Shown here: in pieces, positions 35,178-43,558 of the stretch
How positions within the stretch are numbered: position 1 is the first letter of the stretch
Layout: each line of letters begins with the position of its first letter
Origin: Thermococcus indicus
Lineage (GTDB): Archaea; Methanobacteriota_B; Thermococci; Thermococcales; Thermococcaceae
Assembly (NCBI RefSeq): GCF_006274605.1
Contig: NZ_CP040846.1
Coordinates: 1,619,041 to 1,683,040 of the forward strand
Length of the DNA: 64,000 nucleotides
Reading direction: 5' to 3'
Translations under genes and position numbers: made by a program
The notes under the pieces: generated by a model
Seen by the model: the letters and a program-made list of their open reading frames with translations, nothing else
The model's database searches: none
What the model was told of the DNA's origin: nothing

Positions 35178-35642
35178 ATGAGGATCATAGTCTCAACAGT
35201 AACCGGCGGTCTCGATGACAGGGTAAACCAGGCTTTTGGGAGGACGCCAACCTTTACGATAGTTGACGTCGAAAACGGGGAAATAACCAACGTTCAGGTC
35301 GTCCAGAACCCCGGCTACAGCCAGCCGAGGGGAGCCGGAGTTACCGCGGCGCAGTTCTGCATAGACCAGGGAGCAAAGGTTGTTATAGCCGGTCAGTTCG
35401 GACCAAACTCCTCCGGAGTACTCCAGGCCGCAGGCATAAGGATGGTCTCGGCCCCGGCTACGATGAGGGTTAGGGAAGCGGTCGAAGCCTTCCTGAGGGG
35501 CGAGCTCACCCAGGCCGTTTTCGGCCCCGAAGGAGGAGCCGGCGGAGGAATGGGAAGAGGTATGGGACGCGGCATGGGAAGAGGCAGAGGTATGGGCCGT
35601 GGAATGGGCGGCGGCCGCGGTGGAGGAAGGGGTGGCTGGTGA
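35178..35642 (+). CDS. NifX/NifB-type protein with Met/Gly/Arg-rich tail
   Basis: The 154-residue protein has a NifX-like domain in residues 1-115 (MRIIVSTVTGGLDDRVNQAFG, GVTAAQFCIDQGAKVVIAGQFGPN, AGIRMVSAPATMRVREAVEAFL) and a tail of MGRGMGRGMGRGRG-type repeats. One cysteine (C62 region) could help hold a cofactor. GGAGGTGATGTG precedes the ATG. Together with the gene at 34227 it is a tandem pair that differs mainly in the tail. Confidence 0.87.
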   Translation: MRIIVSTVTGGLDDRVNQAFGRTPTFTIVDVENGEITNVQVVQNPGYSQPRGAGVTAAQFCIDQGAKVVIAGQFGPNSSGVLQAAGIRMVSAPATMRVREAVEAFLRGELTQAVFGPEGGAGGGMGRGMGRGMGRGRGMGRGMGGGRGGGRGGW

Positions 35643-35775
35643 GCCACTATTCTTTTCTCCTCTACACGCTTTCAGCATTCAATGGACTCGTCGAAGGGTA
35701 AATTCTGGTTGATTCTGACTCAGGAGAGACCGAAACCTTAAAATACTTCACCGTGGAAAAACCAACGGTGATCCC

Positions 35776-35964
35776 ATGCGCGGTCCTTTTCCCGACCAAG
35801 TTACCCTCAAGAGGTCAGACGCCCTCGCCCGTGAAAGAGAGGAGAGGTTCCTGCACGAGAGCAAGGAACTCAGGAAGTATTCAACCCTTGAAACCGTGAT
35901 AGTCATCATCCTTGGAATACTCGCTCTGGGGTTTGCAGTTTTCATTCTGAAAAACTACCTGTAA
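35776..35964 (+). CDS. Small single-helix membrane protein
   Basis: The 62-residue protein has a charged N-terminal half (REREERFLHESKELRKY) and one membrane helix (TVIVIILGILALGFAVFIL) near the C-terminus. ACGGTGATCCC precedes the ATG and a TATA ACCTTAAAATAC lies near 35731-35742. A short inverted pair CACCGT/ACGGTG lies between. No family recognised. Confidence 0.65.
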   Translation: MRGPFPDQVTLKRSDALAREREERFLHESKELRKYSTLETVIVIILGILALGFAVFILKNYL

Positions 35965-36028
35965 GTGTAGTTCGCAGACCATGCGCCCGATAAACATCCA
36001 CATGAGACAGATAACGGGCGGGCAGGGA

Positions 36029-36997
36029 ATGCAGAGGTACTTCTTTTGGTTTCTCCTTGCCTCGCTCTCCGTATTCTTCGCCGAGGTGACGGTGGCTTCG
36101 TACCTCTACCCATACTTCACGCCATGGGGAATAATCTCCCTCCTCCCGCTCTACGGCCTCCACACACTGGTTCTCGCGGGAGTCGTCTACCGCTTTGGAA
36201 AGCCCAGGTTCGAGACCCTATACTTGGCAGGGATACTCTTTGGCCTCTACGAGGCGTACATAACCAAAGTGGTGTGGAACCCGGAGTGGGGCCCCTTTCT
36301 CAAGATAGGTGGCGTCGGAATCTTCGAGGTTCTCGTCGTGGTGCTCTTCTGGCACCCGTTCATGTCGTTCATAATCCCGGTTGGAGTCGCGGAGCTCCTG
36401 ACTTCGGGAAGGAAGATTCTCCCGGATATCGTGCTCAGACATCCGTACATCACTGCTGCACTCCTCGGCATCGTCGAATCTTCAAACGCTCCTACCCCGC
36501 TCCATTCGTTCCTATCCACGTTCTCCTCCTCGGCGTTCCTGATCATACTAACCTACCTGTGGCTGGAGCGTTTTAAAGGCAGGAGCCAGGATATGAGGAG
36601 ACTCCTTCCAGCATCGAAGGAGCTAAAAACTCTGTTCATCGCCCTCGTAGCATACTATATCATCTTTGGCTCCCTGCTGAGAAGGGAAGCCCTCCCTGAG
36701 GTCTCCGCCCAGGTTCCGATCTGGTTGATTTATGCGGCCACGTTTTCCCTGCTGTACCGCGCCCTCAAAAAGTCGCAGAGGGAAGAGTATGCAGCTCCGA
36801 TAGGATGCCGGCTCGAGCTTAGGAGGCTGACAACATTGGCCGGGATTTTCACCCTGTTCGCGGTCATATTTACATCGATCAAGACGTTCGTAGTGCCCCA
36901 GCTCGGCGCTGCTACCATCATGACCCTCTGGGCCCTTGGTAGCGTTATCGCGGTCGTGAGTCTTGGGAAGGCCGCCAGATGGGCGCTTACCCCGTAA
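36029..36997 (+). CDS. Multi-pass membrane protein of unknown function
   Basis: The 322-residue protein has eight to ten hydrophobic segments starting at MQRYFFWFLLASLSVFFAEV and ending near LWALGSVIAVVSLG. It shows no recognisable transporter or enzyme motif; a central NAPTPLHSFLSTFSSSAF is the most distinctive loop. ATG 36029 has GGCAGGGA before it; ATGs at 35981 and 36002 in the same frame lack any ribosome site, so the start is uncertain. It follows the single-helix protein by about 65 bases. Confidence 0.7.
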   Translation: MQRYFFWFLLASLSVFFAEVTVASYLYPYFTPWGIISLLPLYGLHTLVLAGVVYRFGKPRFETLYLAGILFGLYEAYITKVVWNPEWGPFLKIGGVGIFEVLVVVLFWHPFMSFIIPVGVAELLTSGRKILPDIVLRHPYITAALLGIVESSNAPTPLHSFLSTFSSSAFLIILTYLWLERFKGRSQDMRRLLPASKELKTLFIALVAYYIIFGSLLRREALPEVSAQVPIWLIYAATFSLLYRALKKSQREEYAAPIGCRLELRRLTTLAGIFTLFAVIFTSIKTFVVPQLGAATIMTLWALGSVIAVVSLGKAARWALTP

Positions 36998-37051
36998 AGG
37001 CACGGGAGGTTTTTATACGATGCCCCCAAGAATAATGCTGGGGTGATTTCA

Positions 37052-37360
37052 GTGGCCGTTATGAGGCTCTGGCATGGAAGGGTACCGATCGAAAAGGCGG
37101 ACGAGTACGAAAAGTTCCTCGTCGAAAGGGCGGTTCCGGACTACGGCTCCGTTAAGGGCCTTCTAAAGCTCTACTTCACGAGGAAAGACGAAGGCGATGT
37201 TGCCCACTTCCTCCTCGTCACGATATGGGATTCAATGGAGTCGATCAAGAGGTTCGCCGGTGAGAACCCCGAGATAGCGAAGTATTACCCCGAGGACGAC
37301 GACTTTCTGCTGGAGAAGGAGAAGTACGTCCAGCACTACAGGATCTTCTACGAAGGGTGA
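37052..37360 (+). CDS. ABM-like dimeric alpha/beta-barrel protein
   Basis: The 102-residue protein reads like the antibiotic-biosynthesis-monooxygenase fold: MRLWHGRVPIEKADEYEKFL, GLLKLYFTRKDEGDVAHFLLV and TIWDSMESIKRFAGENPEIA. Members bind haem or act as small oxygenases, but many have no known activity. GTG 37052 follows GGGGTGAT; ATG 37061 is an alternative. TATA GGTTTTTATACG lies near 37010. A DUF998 gene follows by 5 bases. Confidence 0.7.
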   Translation: MAVMRLWHGRVPIEKADEYEKFLVERAVPDYGSVKGLLKLYFTRKDEGDVAHFLLVTIWDSMESIKRFAGENPEIAKYYPEDDDFLLEKEKYVQHYRIFYEG

Positions 37361-37365
37361 AGCTA

Positions 37366-37944
37366 ATGAAAAGGAGCCAGCTGTGGGCTGGCATTCTTTC
37401 TCCTCCAATTGCCCTCGGCGGGATAGGTGTGGCAATCCTGATTAACCGCTCCTGGTGGAGACTCACGGACAACGCGATAAGCGACCTGGGAAAGGTCGGT
37501 CTTCCGTACAACTGGGTAATGAACGTTCCGCTGTTCGTATCCGCGGCTCTCGCCATCTATTATGCGAGTGGCCTCTTCGAGGAGTTTAAAAATCCCGTCT
37601 TCAACCTTGGAATCGGCGTTTTCATTCTTGGACTGGCCTTTCTGGCTGGAATAGCGGTCTTTCCGGAGGGAACTTGGCCACACTACCACGTCAGCTGGGG
37701 CTTCTTCCTGGCCGGGAGCCTCGGATACCTGATAGCCGGAGTGGGTCTGTGGCTCGAAGGTCTGAAGAAATTTGGAGCCTTCACAGGCCTGCTCTTCACC
37801 GCAGAAGTTCTCCTCGCGAGGTGGGCATTTAAGACCTTCAATGGCGTTGCGATTGCCGAGTTCGTTGGAATCTTCGCCATGATGACATGGCATTACGCGC
37901 TGCTGTGGGGCGTAGTCCGGCCAAAAAGGTTAGGAAAGGCTTAG
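37366..37944 (+). CDS. DUF998 membrane protein
   Basis: The 192-residue protein has six membrane helices and the DUF998 opening: AGILSPPIALGGIGVAILIN then WRLTDNAISDLGKVG, followed by FPEGTWPHYHVSWGFFLAG. Function is unknown in the family. ATG 37366 follows AGGGTGAAG, 5 bases after the ABM-like gene, so they form an operon. The end overlaps a convergent gene by 4 bases. Confidence 0.82.
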   Translation: MKRSQLWAGILSPPIALGGIGVAILINRSWWRLTDNAISDLGKVGLPYNWVMNVPLFVSAALAIYYASGLFEEFKNPVFNLGIGVFILGLAFLAGIAVFPEGTWPHYHVSWGFFLAGSLGYLIAGVGLWLEGLKKFGAFTGLLFTAEVLLARWAFKTFNGVAIAEFVGIFAMMTWHYALLWGVVRPKRLGKA

Positions 37945-38363
37945 AGGCTCGCCTCATCCCACAGCGCCAGTCCGTTCTCCTGAGGCTTCCTTTCAAGCAG
38001 CTCTCCAAGGAGCTCCTGCATGAAGACCTCCGCCACGAAGACCTCACCCTCAATGAGGTGCCCGCCGTAGAGCATGCCGTCGGAGTCGCCCAGGGCAACG
38101 TGGATGTGGGCGAAAGGCTCCCCGTCCTTAACGCTTATGTTACCCGCGAGGGAGACCAGCTCATAGGTGCCGGTCAGCTCAATGACCTTGTACTCACCAG
38201 CATCCTCATCGAAGTAGCCTATTTTCGGGTTCTTCAGACTCCCGATGGCACTGACAGTCCCGATCAGGACGTTGTTTCTCCTTGCGAATTCGTTTATGAA
38301 CTTCAGGAGCTCCTCCCCCTCGGGAACCCTGAACAGGAAGTTCCTGCCCCTCGAGAACCTCAC
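37941..38363 (-). CDS. PPC/DUF296 domain protein
   Basis: The 140-residue protein is a stand-alone PPC domain: LLKFINEFARRNNVLIGTVSAIGSLKNP-like core near residues 18-45, ELVSLAGNISVKDGEPFAHIHVALGD near 68, and GGHLIEGEVFVAEVFM. The FAHIHVAL segment holds the conserved histidines. In plants the domain is in AT-hook proteins; archaeal forms are uncharacterised trimers. GTG 38363 has GAGGTGAG 5 bases upstream. Confidence 0.85.
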   Translation of the reverse strand: MRFSRGRNFLFRVPEGEELLKFINEFARRNNVLIGTVSAIGSLKNPKIGYFDEDAGEYKVIELTGTYELVSLAGNISVKDGEPFAHIHVALGDSDGMLYGGHLIEGEVFVAEVFMQELLGELLERKPQENGLALWDEASL

Positions 38364-38419
38364 GGTACTCACCTCAAAGCTAATAAGCCTCCCGGGATTT
38401 AACGGTTTGGGTGAAAGGA

Positions 38420-38992
38420 ATGGAGACCAAAAAGGCAATAATGCACGTCTTCCCGGAGATTCCGGAATTCGGTGAAGTTGACTTCTCCCAGTACTCAACA
38501 CCCTACGCGACGGTGCTGATGGCCTTCCTCGAGAGCGGGAAAAACGGCTTAAGGGAATTCGAGGAGTTCGTTGAGGAAAACGGCGGAACAAAGGCCGACG
38601 TTGGAAAGTTTCTCATCTCAATATTCCAGTATCTCCTCATCAGGTACCGCCGCTACGGAGACGAAAAGGTTGAGGTGCCGGCGTTTAAGGTCTTCCTGAC
38701 CCTTAAAGGCTGGCTCAACGAAAACGGCTTCGAGAACGATTACAGGCAGCTCCTCCATTCGTTCGTCGGCTACCTCGTGGATATAGCGGGGAAGATTGCG
38801 GAGAGCTCCGACTGCGAGCTGGGTCCAGCATACATGAAAACGGCCTACCTGCTAACGGTCGAGGCGGAAGAAACCTTCGGAGAGGAGTATTTCGGCGAAC
38901 TCAAGAAGAAGGCAGGGGAAATGCTTGCAAAGGTCTACAAGAACTGCGGAATTGATGAGGGGCTCCCCGAAAAAAGGGAGAAGGGCTGTTAA
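38420..38992 (+). CDS. Conserved hypothetical protein
   Basis: The 190-residue acidic, mostly helical protein has no motif I recognise. Its N-terminus HVFPEIPEFGEVDFSQYSTPY is unusual and the rest is a run of amphipathic helices. ATG 38420 has GGGTGAAAG upstream. It is divergent from the PPC gene and its 3' end overlaps the convergent ChrB-like gene by 4 bases. Confidence 0.65.
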   Translation: METKKAIMHVFPEIPEFGEVDFSQYSTPYATVLMAFLESGKNGLREFEEFVEENGGTKADVGKFLISIFQYLLIRYRRYGDEKVEVPAFKVFLTLKGWLNENGFENDYRQLLHSFVGYLVDIAGKIAESSDCELGPAYMKTAYLLTVEAEETFGEEYFGELKKKAGEMLAKVYKNCGIDEGLPEKREKGC

Positions 38993-39420
38993 GCCTTTCC
39001 CTCCTCAATTTGCTTCTTAAAGTAGGCGTACATGGCGTCGTATAGGTAGAACTCCTTCTCGAGGGTCTCGTGGTCATCCTTGCATATCATCCTATACCCC
39101 CTCGCGAGTATATCGAGGGCCACCGCCAGGGGCTGGGGGTTCTCGACGTGGGTGTCGGCCTCCCGAACTATCTCTGCAATCTTCAGAATGGCCGGGTCGG
39201 TTATGTTGTACTTCTCAACGAAAGCATCGAAGGAGCATTTCCCGTCGTGATGGCCGAGCTCAACCCCTTTAAAATCAAAGGGTATTCCCTCGGTGATGGT
39301 CGCAGGGTCGGTGTCGCGGGGCACGAAGATAAACTCCGCATCCGGGTCTATGAAACGCTTTATAAGCCAGGGGCACGCCACACGGTCAACGTGGACGTGT
39401 TCACGGGTCACCCACTTCAT
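38989..39420 (-). CDS. ChrB C-terminal-domain-like protein
   Basis: The 143-residue protein matches the C-terminal domain of chromate resistance protein ChrB: REHVHVDRVACPWLIKRFID near residue 6, AEFIFVP, GHHDGKCSFDAFVEKY and DPALAVALDILARGYR-like end. This domain is often encoded alone; chromate resistance is not implied. ATG 39420 has GAGGCGAT upstream. Confidence 0.85.
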   Translation of the reverse strand: MKWVTREHVHVDRVACPWLIKRFIDPDAEFIFVPRDTDPATITEGIPFDFKGVELGHHDGKCSFDAFVEKYNITDPAILKIAEIVREADTHVENPQPLAVALDILARGYRMICKDDHETLEKEFYLYDAMYAYFKKQIEEGKA

Positions 39421-39515
39421 AAAATCGCCTCGGAGAAAAGTCGACGTCTTTCTATTTACGGGTTTCCTTTCCACCATGTTTCGAAAATAAGACAAACACA
39501 AAAAGGGGCTAAAGG

Positions 39516-39974
39516 TCATCTCTCGAGGGTTACCTCCGCGTAGCTACGCGGGTCTTCCCAGATTTTCACACGGATTTTCTTTACGTTGTCCCCGGCCTTC
39601 TCCGCTATCCTCTCCGCGAACCACTCCGCTATGTACTCTGCGGTGACGTTCGGTTTGTCGAGGATTACTGCCTCATCCCGAGGCAGTTCTAGGCGTTTTC
39701 CATTCTTTTCAATGACAACAAAGTCCTCTTTTCTCTCCACAATCCAGCTCTCGCTCACCAGGATCCTGTGGTCGAGGAGCTTGATAAGCCTGCTGAGGTG
39801 GTTGAAGTCGAATATCATGCCGTTCTCATTAAGGTCACCCCATATCTCGACGTCCACATTGTAAGTGTGTCCGTGTATCCTGAGGCACTTGCTCTCGTAG
39901 GGCAAGGCAAGGAAATGCGAGCTGTCGAAGTCCTTGTGCCATCCTATCTTCCTCTCGGTCACGTGAAATCCCAT
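39516..39974 (-). CDS. 6-carboxytetrahydropterin synthase / PTPS family (QueD-like)
   Basis: The 152-residue protein has the zinc histidines HKDFDSSHFL near residue 14 and RIHGHTYNVDVEIWG near 35, with the catalytic cysteine in SKCLRIHGH (C-x3-H-G-H), as in QueD. VTAEYIAEWFAERIA and the terminal E in WEDPRSYAEV complete the pattern. The role may be in archaeosine/queuosine-type 7-deazaguanine or pterin synthesis. ATG 39974 follows GGTGGTGAG. Confidence 0.88.
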   Translation of the reverse strand: MGFHVTERKIGWHKDFDSSHFLALPYESKCLRIHGHTYNVDVEIWGDLNENGMIFDFNHLSRLIKLLDHRILVSESWIVERKEDFVVIEKNGKRLELPRDEAVILDKPNVTAEYIAEWFAERIAEKAGDNVKKIRVKIWEDPRSYAEVTLER

Positions 39975-40067
39975 GTCTCTCACCACCCGGAAGTTAGGGG
40001 AAGGGAGTTATAACCATTACTGGGGGGAAAGCCTATAAACCCCAAGGCTCAAAGGTCTTTGATAGCC

Positions 40068-40421
40068 ATGCCGATGGGAATGGGACCCGGCTGGGGCCGC
40101 GGAAGGGGAAGGAGAAGGAAGCTGAGGATGATAGGATTCGTTCCGGAGGTTAGGCATTTCTATCCCGCGTTGCCTCCGATGGGCCAGCCAAAGCCTCCGA
40201 TTTTCATGACCTACGAGGAATTCGAAGCTCTCAGGCTGGTGGATCACGAGGGGCTGACACAGGAGGAAGCCGGAAAGAGGATGGGAGTTTCCCGCGGCAC
40301 CGTGTGGAGAGCACTCAGCTCGGCCAGGAAAAAAGTCGCCCAGATGCTGGTGGAGGGACGGGAACTCGTAATCCTGCCTCAGGGAAATGAGGTTCCAAAA
40401 AACCTCATTGAAAAGGAATGA
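40068..40421 (+). CDS. DUF134 helix-turn-helix protein
   Basis: The 117-residue protein has the DUF134 plan: a Met/Gly/Arg start, FVPEVRHFYPALPP, TYEEFEALRLVDHEGLTQEEAGKRMGVSRGTVWR (sigma-70 region-4-like HTH). DUF134 genes are frequent partners of NifX-like genes, three of which lie in this window, so it is a candidate for their regulator. The Gly/Arg start resembles the tails of those proteins. TATA CCTATAAACC lies near 40031. Start ATG 40068 is slightly uncertain. Confidence 0.85.
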   Translation: MPMGMGPGWGRGRGRRRKLRMIGFVPEVRHFYPALPPMGQPKPPIFMTYEEFEALRLVDHEGLTQEEAGKRMGVSRGTVWRALSSARKKVAQMLVEGRELVILPQGNEVPKNLIEKE

Positions 40422-40528
40422 CTGTCCTCTTTTCTAACCACCGGATGGTGTTATAGCCTGTTTTTGTCCGACGGGGTTTCTTGGCCGTTTATTCTTTTTT
40501 AGGGTTGCCTAATTTTTGTGCGGAGTTC

Positions 40529-40546
40529 ATCTCTCAAATTTTTGGG
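40529..40546 (+). repeat. Left terminal inverted repeat
   Basis: 18 bases identical to the inverse of 42121-42138. Confidence 0.75.
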
Positions 40547-40759
40547 TGAATTCTTACTTTTTAAAAAAGTTGTTGGAAGTACTTGTTTTTATGTTTTAGT
40601 AGATACACTATAAAAAATTGTTGAAATTAAGATAACACAAAATAAAAATCCCAAAATTTTCAAAAATTATAATATTACAATTTTAAAAATTAGCAACCTC
40701 AAAAAATCTACTCCCTAAAAAAGTAAAATCTCAAAAGATGAACACATTCATACAGCCCA

Positions 40760-40777
40760 AACGGGTTCGGACCCGTT
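40760..40777. repeat. Hairpin AACGGGT-TCGG-ACCCGTT
   Basis: A perfect 7-bp stem with a TCGG loop lies near the left AT-rich border of the element. It could end transcription coming from the gene fragment on the minus strand. Confidence 0.5.
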
Positions 40778-40851
40778 CATGCAGCGTTTGTTAAAAATAT
40801 ACGGGAGCAGGCTCCCGCACGGTACAGTCAAACTACGTGGCCCTGCTCAGA

Positions 40852-41201
40852 TCACATCCGCCGATACGCGGATAGTATTGCCTCCGCTAGCCCAGGGGAA
40901 GTGCCCTCAATTGCCCGCACATCGATAACGAAGGCCTTAGCTAGCCCCGCATTCCCATCTCCCCGCACAAGCCTCTCGGGATATCCCGCCTCCTTCAGGA
41001 CATGCTTCTCCATACTGGTGAGAGCTTTAACCGGTATGACAAATTCAATGTGCTTGTTCTGTAGTTCTCTCTGAAGAACGGGCCGACCGAATCACGCGGG
41101 GAAGAGGCACGCTCAAGCTTCGCGAGGATTATCTCCTCAGCCAGCGGTCCTAGGCACTTGTATCCATAGCCGGAGTACTTGAGAGTTTTGGCATCTTTCA
41201 T
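40852..41201 (-). pseudogene. Frameshifted small gene inside the putative element
   Basis: ATG 41201 follows GGAGGTG and a TATA CCCATATAAAG near 41263-41275. The first frame reads KDAKTLKYSGYGYKCLGPLA then EEIILAKLERASSPRDSVG; the second continues PVLQRELQNKHIEFVIPVKA then KHVLKEAGYPERLVRGDGN to a stop at 40852. The two meet near 41080-41092, and 350 bases is not a multiple of three. The family is not recognised. The intact regulatory signals suggest recent inactivation. Confidence 0.6.
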
Positions 41202-41801
41202 TCGTTGGACACCTCCGGGATACAAAAGCGGTGAAGTATTCCCAACGAGGCCGTATTCATGAGGGTCTTTATATGGGTATCCCCACAATCCAAAATCTCA
41301 AGCCCACGAGCCGGCACACCGGTACAGACACGGGCATAGCTACCCGCCCCCTCACTGTCACGCCCTTGTTAGTATTACTACTTTATTTAATTTTCCTATA
41401 ATGTGCCTTATATCCAAAACTTGTGAACATATAAGAACATCAAAATGAGCAGAAACCGAGTGCCGAGGGACAAACTGCACGGGGGCCCATTACATGCTCA
41501 AAGTTTTATGAGTTTATGTTTCAGCTAACTGCCGCCAGCGCCATCCACTAATTCCACGGCGGATTGAAGTGACCCCCACGGAGGTAGTGCCGGAGACGTC
41601 AAGAACTCTTAATTTGCACCTGATTCACCGGAGACAGAGCTACAGCTGGCATGAACTACAAATAAGATTATAATGATGTATGGAGCATAATTGAACAACA
41701 ACACAAGCTAAGCATATATAGCCGCAACCAAATTATTACCTCAACAGAATATTGAGGGCACAACTATAGACACCCTCTTCGAATTGGAGAAATTTTATTG
41801 A

Positions 41802-41984
41802 CAAGGTCGGGCTTCTACAGACCAAAAATTGGTTACAATTAAAGGTAGTGTCAATCCAGTCGTGAATGCTACTGCTACTGTCTCTGAGTCCACTGGTGGG
41901 GACAAAGTCAATCGTCGGTATATGTCAGTCGCACATCTTGCCCTATCTAAGACTATTGTGGAAATTACGCTAAGAAAAAGTTAA
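41802..41984 (+). pseudogene. Open remnant of a beta-rich secreted-type protein
   Basis: After a stop at 41799-41801 the frame stays open for 60 codons to a TAA at 41982-41984 and reads KLVTIKGSVNPVVNATATVS then VAHLALSKTIVEITLRKS. The composition resembles the C-terminus of an archaeal pilin-like or cell-surface protein. There is no start codon with a ribosome site, so it is at most a gene remnant. Confidence 0.25.
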
Positions 41985-42120
41985 AAATCCAAATTTTTTA
42001 ATATTTTAACAAGTAATTTTTAGGTTGAACAAATAAGAATTAAACGCACAATATAGTTTAGGTGCAAATATCAACCAAATAAAGAACATAAAAATTACTA
42101 TAATTAAACGTAATAATTAG

Positions 42121-42138
42121 CCCAAAAATTTGAGAGAT
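42121..42138 (-). repeat. Right terminal inverted repeat
   Basis: 18 bases that are the exact inverse of 40529-40546. It lies about 65 bases past the purB stop codon. Confidence 0.75.
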
Positions 42139-42202
42139 AAATTCGACGATGATGACGGGCAACAAAGACGATGAAGAGAATAAAAAGCAAGGAATCAAAG
42201 CC

Positions 42203-43558
42203 TCACAGCACTTCTTTTCGTTCTTTCGCCTCTATCCACGCGATTACATTATCGACTATCTGTGGGGCCATCCCTATGTAGTTCTCCGGCTTCAGACTGT
42301 CGAGATCGTCCTCATCTAGGAACCTTCTCACGTCTTTGTTTTCCCTGACAACCTCGATTAGATCTCTGTTCTCCTCGAACGCTTTCATGGCAAGCCCTCT
42401 AACGAGTTCATGTGCCTCCTGCCTTCCCATGCCCTTCTCAGTTAACTTCAGCATCAGCGGCTCGGCCATGATGAGGTTGTTGGTCATATAGAGGTTCCTC
42501 TCAATATTCTCTGGGAAGAACTCCAGCCCGGAAAGGACCTTCTTCATGCTCTTGAGCATCTCGTCAAGCAGGAGGAAGCTCTCCGGAAGGATGACGCGCT
42601 CAACGGAGGAGTTCGTGAGGTCTCTCTCGTGCCAGAGGGGGTTGTTCAGCAACGCGGGAACCACATTTGAATAGAGAACCCTCGCCAGACCGCTCACCTT
42701 TTCGCTCCTTATGGGATTTCTTTTGTGGGGCATTGTTGAAGAGCCAACCTGTTTCCTCCCAAAGGGCTCGCTGATCTCAAGTATCTCCGTCCTCTGAAGG
42801 TTCCTTATCTCCAGGGCAATCTTATCAAGGGTCGAGGCGATGAGAGCGAGAACCATCATGAGTTCCGCATAGACGTCGCGCTGGATTATCTGGTTGCTTA
42901 TCCTGGCTGGCTTTAGACCAAGGTCTTTCATAACTAGACGCTGTATCTCAAGGCCCTTATCCACAAAGCTTGCCATCGTCCCAACGGCGCCGCTGATCTG
43001 GCCGACCAAAACCCTTTCCTTTATCTCTTCTATCCTGTCTATGTGCCTCTGTATCTCGTCGAGCCATATCGCGAACTTCATGCCGTAGGTGGTCGGCACC
43101 GCGTGCTGGCCGTGAGTCCTGCCTATGCAGACGGTGTACTTGTGTTCCCCAGCGAGGTTCTTGAGGATCGAGCGCAGCTCTTTGAGGTCGTTCTCCACTA
43201 TGGCGAGGCTTTCTTTTATGAGGAGGGCGTTGGCCGTGTCTATTATATCGTTGGAGGTCGCCCCCAGGTGGACGTACTTTCCATGCTCCCCGCAGACCTC
43301 GCTCAATGCTTTAACAACGGCCATTATATCGTGGTGTATCTCGGCCTCTATCTCCTTGACGCGGTCGAGCTTCACCCACTTCGTGTTAGCCCTTTCGGAG
43401 ATAACCCGTGCGCTCTCCTCGGGCATGTTTCCGACCTTTGCATGGGCCCTTGCCAGAGCCGCCTCGACGTCGAGAAGCTTTTGAAGCTTGTTCTCCTCGT
43501 CCCAGATGCGCCTCATTTCCTCGCTCCCGTAGCGGTAATCAATCGGATGAACGGCCAT
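42203..43558 (-). CDS. purB: Adenylosuccinate lyase
   Basis: The 451-residue enzyme splits SAICAR and adenylosuccinate in purine synthesis. It starts MAVHPIDYRYGSEEMRRIWDE and carries GATSNDIIDTANA near residue 88, GRTHGQHAVPTTYGMKFA near 140 and the fumarase-superfamily signature GSSTMPHKRNPIRSE near 270. ATG 43558 has GGTGATA upstream and TATA AAAGGTTTTAAGG near 43592. Its 3' end faces the AT-rich element. Confidence 0.96.
   Translation of the reverse strand: MAVHPIDYRYGSEEMRRIWDEENKLQKLLDVEAALARAHAKVGNMPEESARVISERANTKWVKLDRVKEIEAEIHHDIMAVVKALSEVCGEHGKYVHLGATSNDIIDTANALLIKESLAIVENDLKELRSILKNLAGEHKYTVCIGRTHGQHAVPTTYGMKFAIWLDEIQRHIDRIEEIKERVLVGQISGAVGTMASFVDKGLEIQRLVMKDLGLKPARISNQIIQRDVYAELMMVLALIASTLDKIALEIRNLQRTEILEISEPFGRKQVGSSTMPHKRNPIRSEKVSGLARVLYSNVVPALLNNPLWHERDLTNSSVERVILPESFLLLDEMLKSMKKVLSGLEFFPENIERNLYMTNNLIMAEPLMLKLTEKGMGRQEAHELVRGLAMKAFEENRDLIEVVRENKDVRRFLDEDDLDSLKPENYIGMAPQIVDNVIAWIEAKERKEVL

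Larger units (their letters stand above)
40529..42138. mobile_element. Putative decayed mobile element bounded by terminal inverted repeats
   Basis: ATCTCTCAAATTTTTGGG at 40529-40546 is matched exactly by its inverse at 42121-42138. Similarity continues inward with scattered mismatches over roughly 36 bases. The interval of 1.61 kb has no intact gene but holds broken ones. No transposase can be recognised and no clear target duplication is seen, so identity as an insertion sequence, MITE-like element or integrated remnant is open. Confidence 0.5.
40422..42202. other. Gene-poor 1.8-kb region with AT-rich ends
   Basis: No intact gene is seen. Both ends (about 40440-40740 and 41985-42180) are strongly AT-rich, while the middle is closer to the genome average. 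The region holds terminal inverted repeats (40529-40546 and 42121-42138), a frameshifted gene fragment (40852-41201), hairpins at 40760-40777 and 40802-40818, and a 60-codon open remnant at 41802-41984. Confidence 0.75.

Noticed and set aside
34680-35640. Tandem repeat or CRISPR-like array
   Set aside because: The repeats are in-frame codons for Gly/Arg tails; there are no regular spacers and no CRISPR array anywhere in the window.
35981-36028. N-terminal extension of the membrane protein at 36029
   Set aside because: In-frame ATGs at 35981 and 36002 have no ribosome site and add a non-membrane stretch; kept only as an alternative start.
40422-42202. Replication origin in the AT-rich stretch
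   Set aside because: No origin recognition box repeats and no Cdc6/Orc1 gene nearby.
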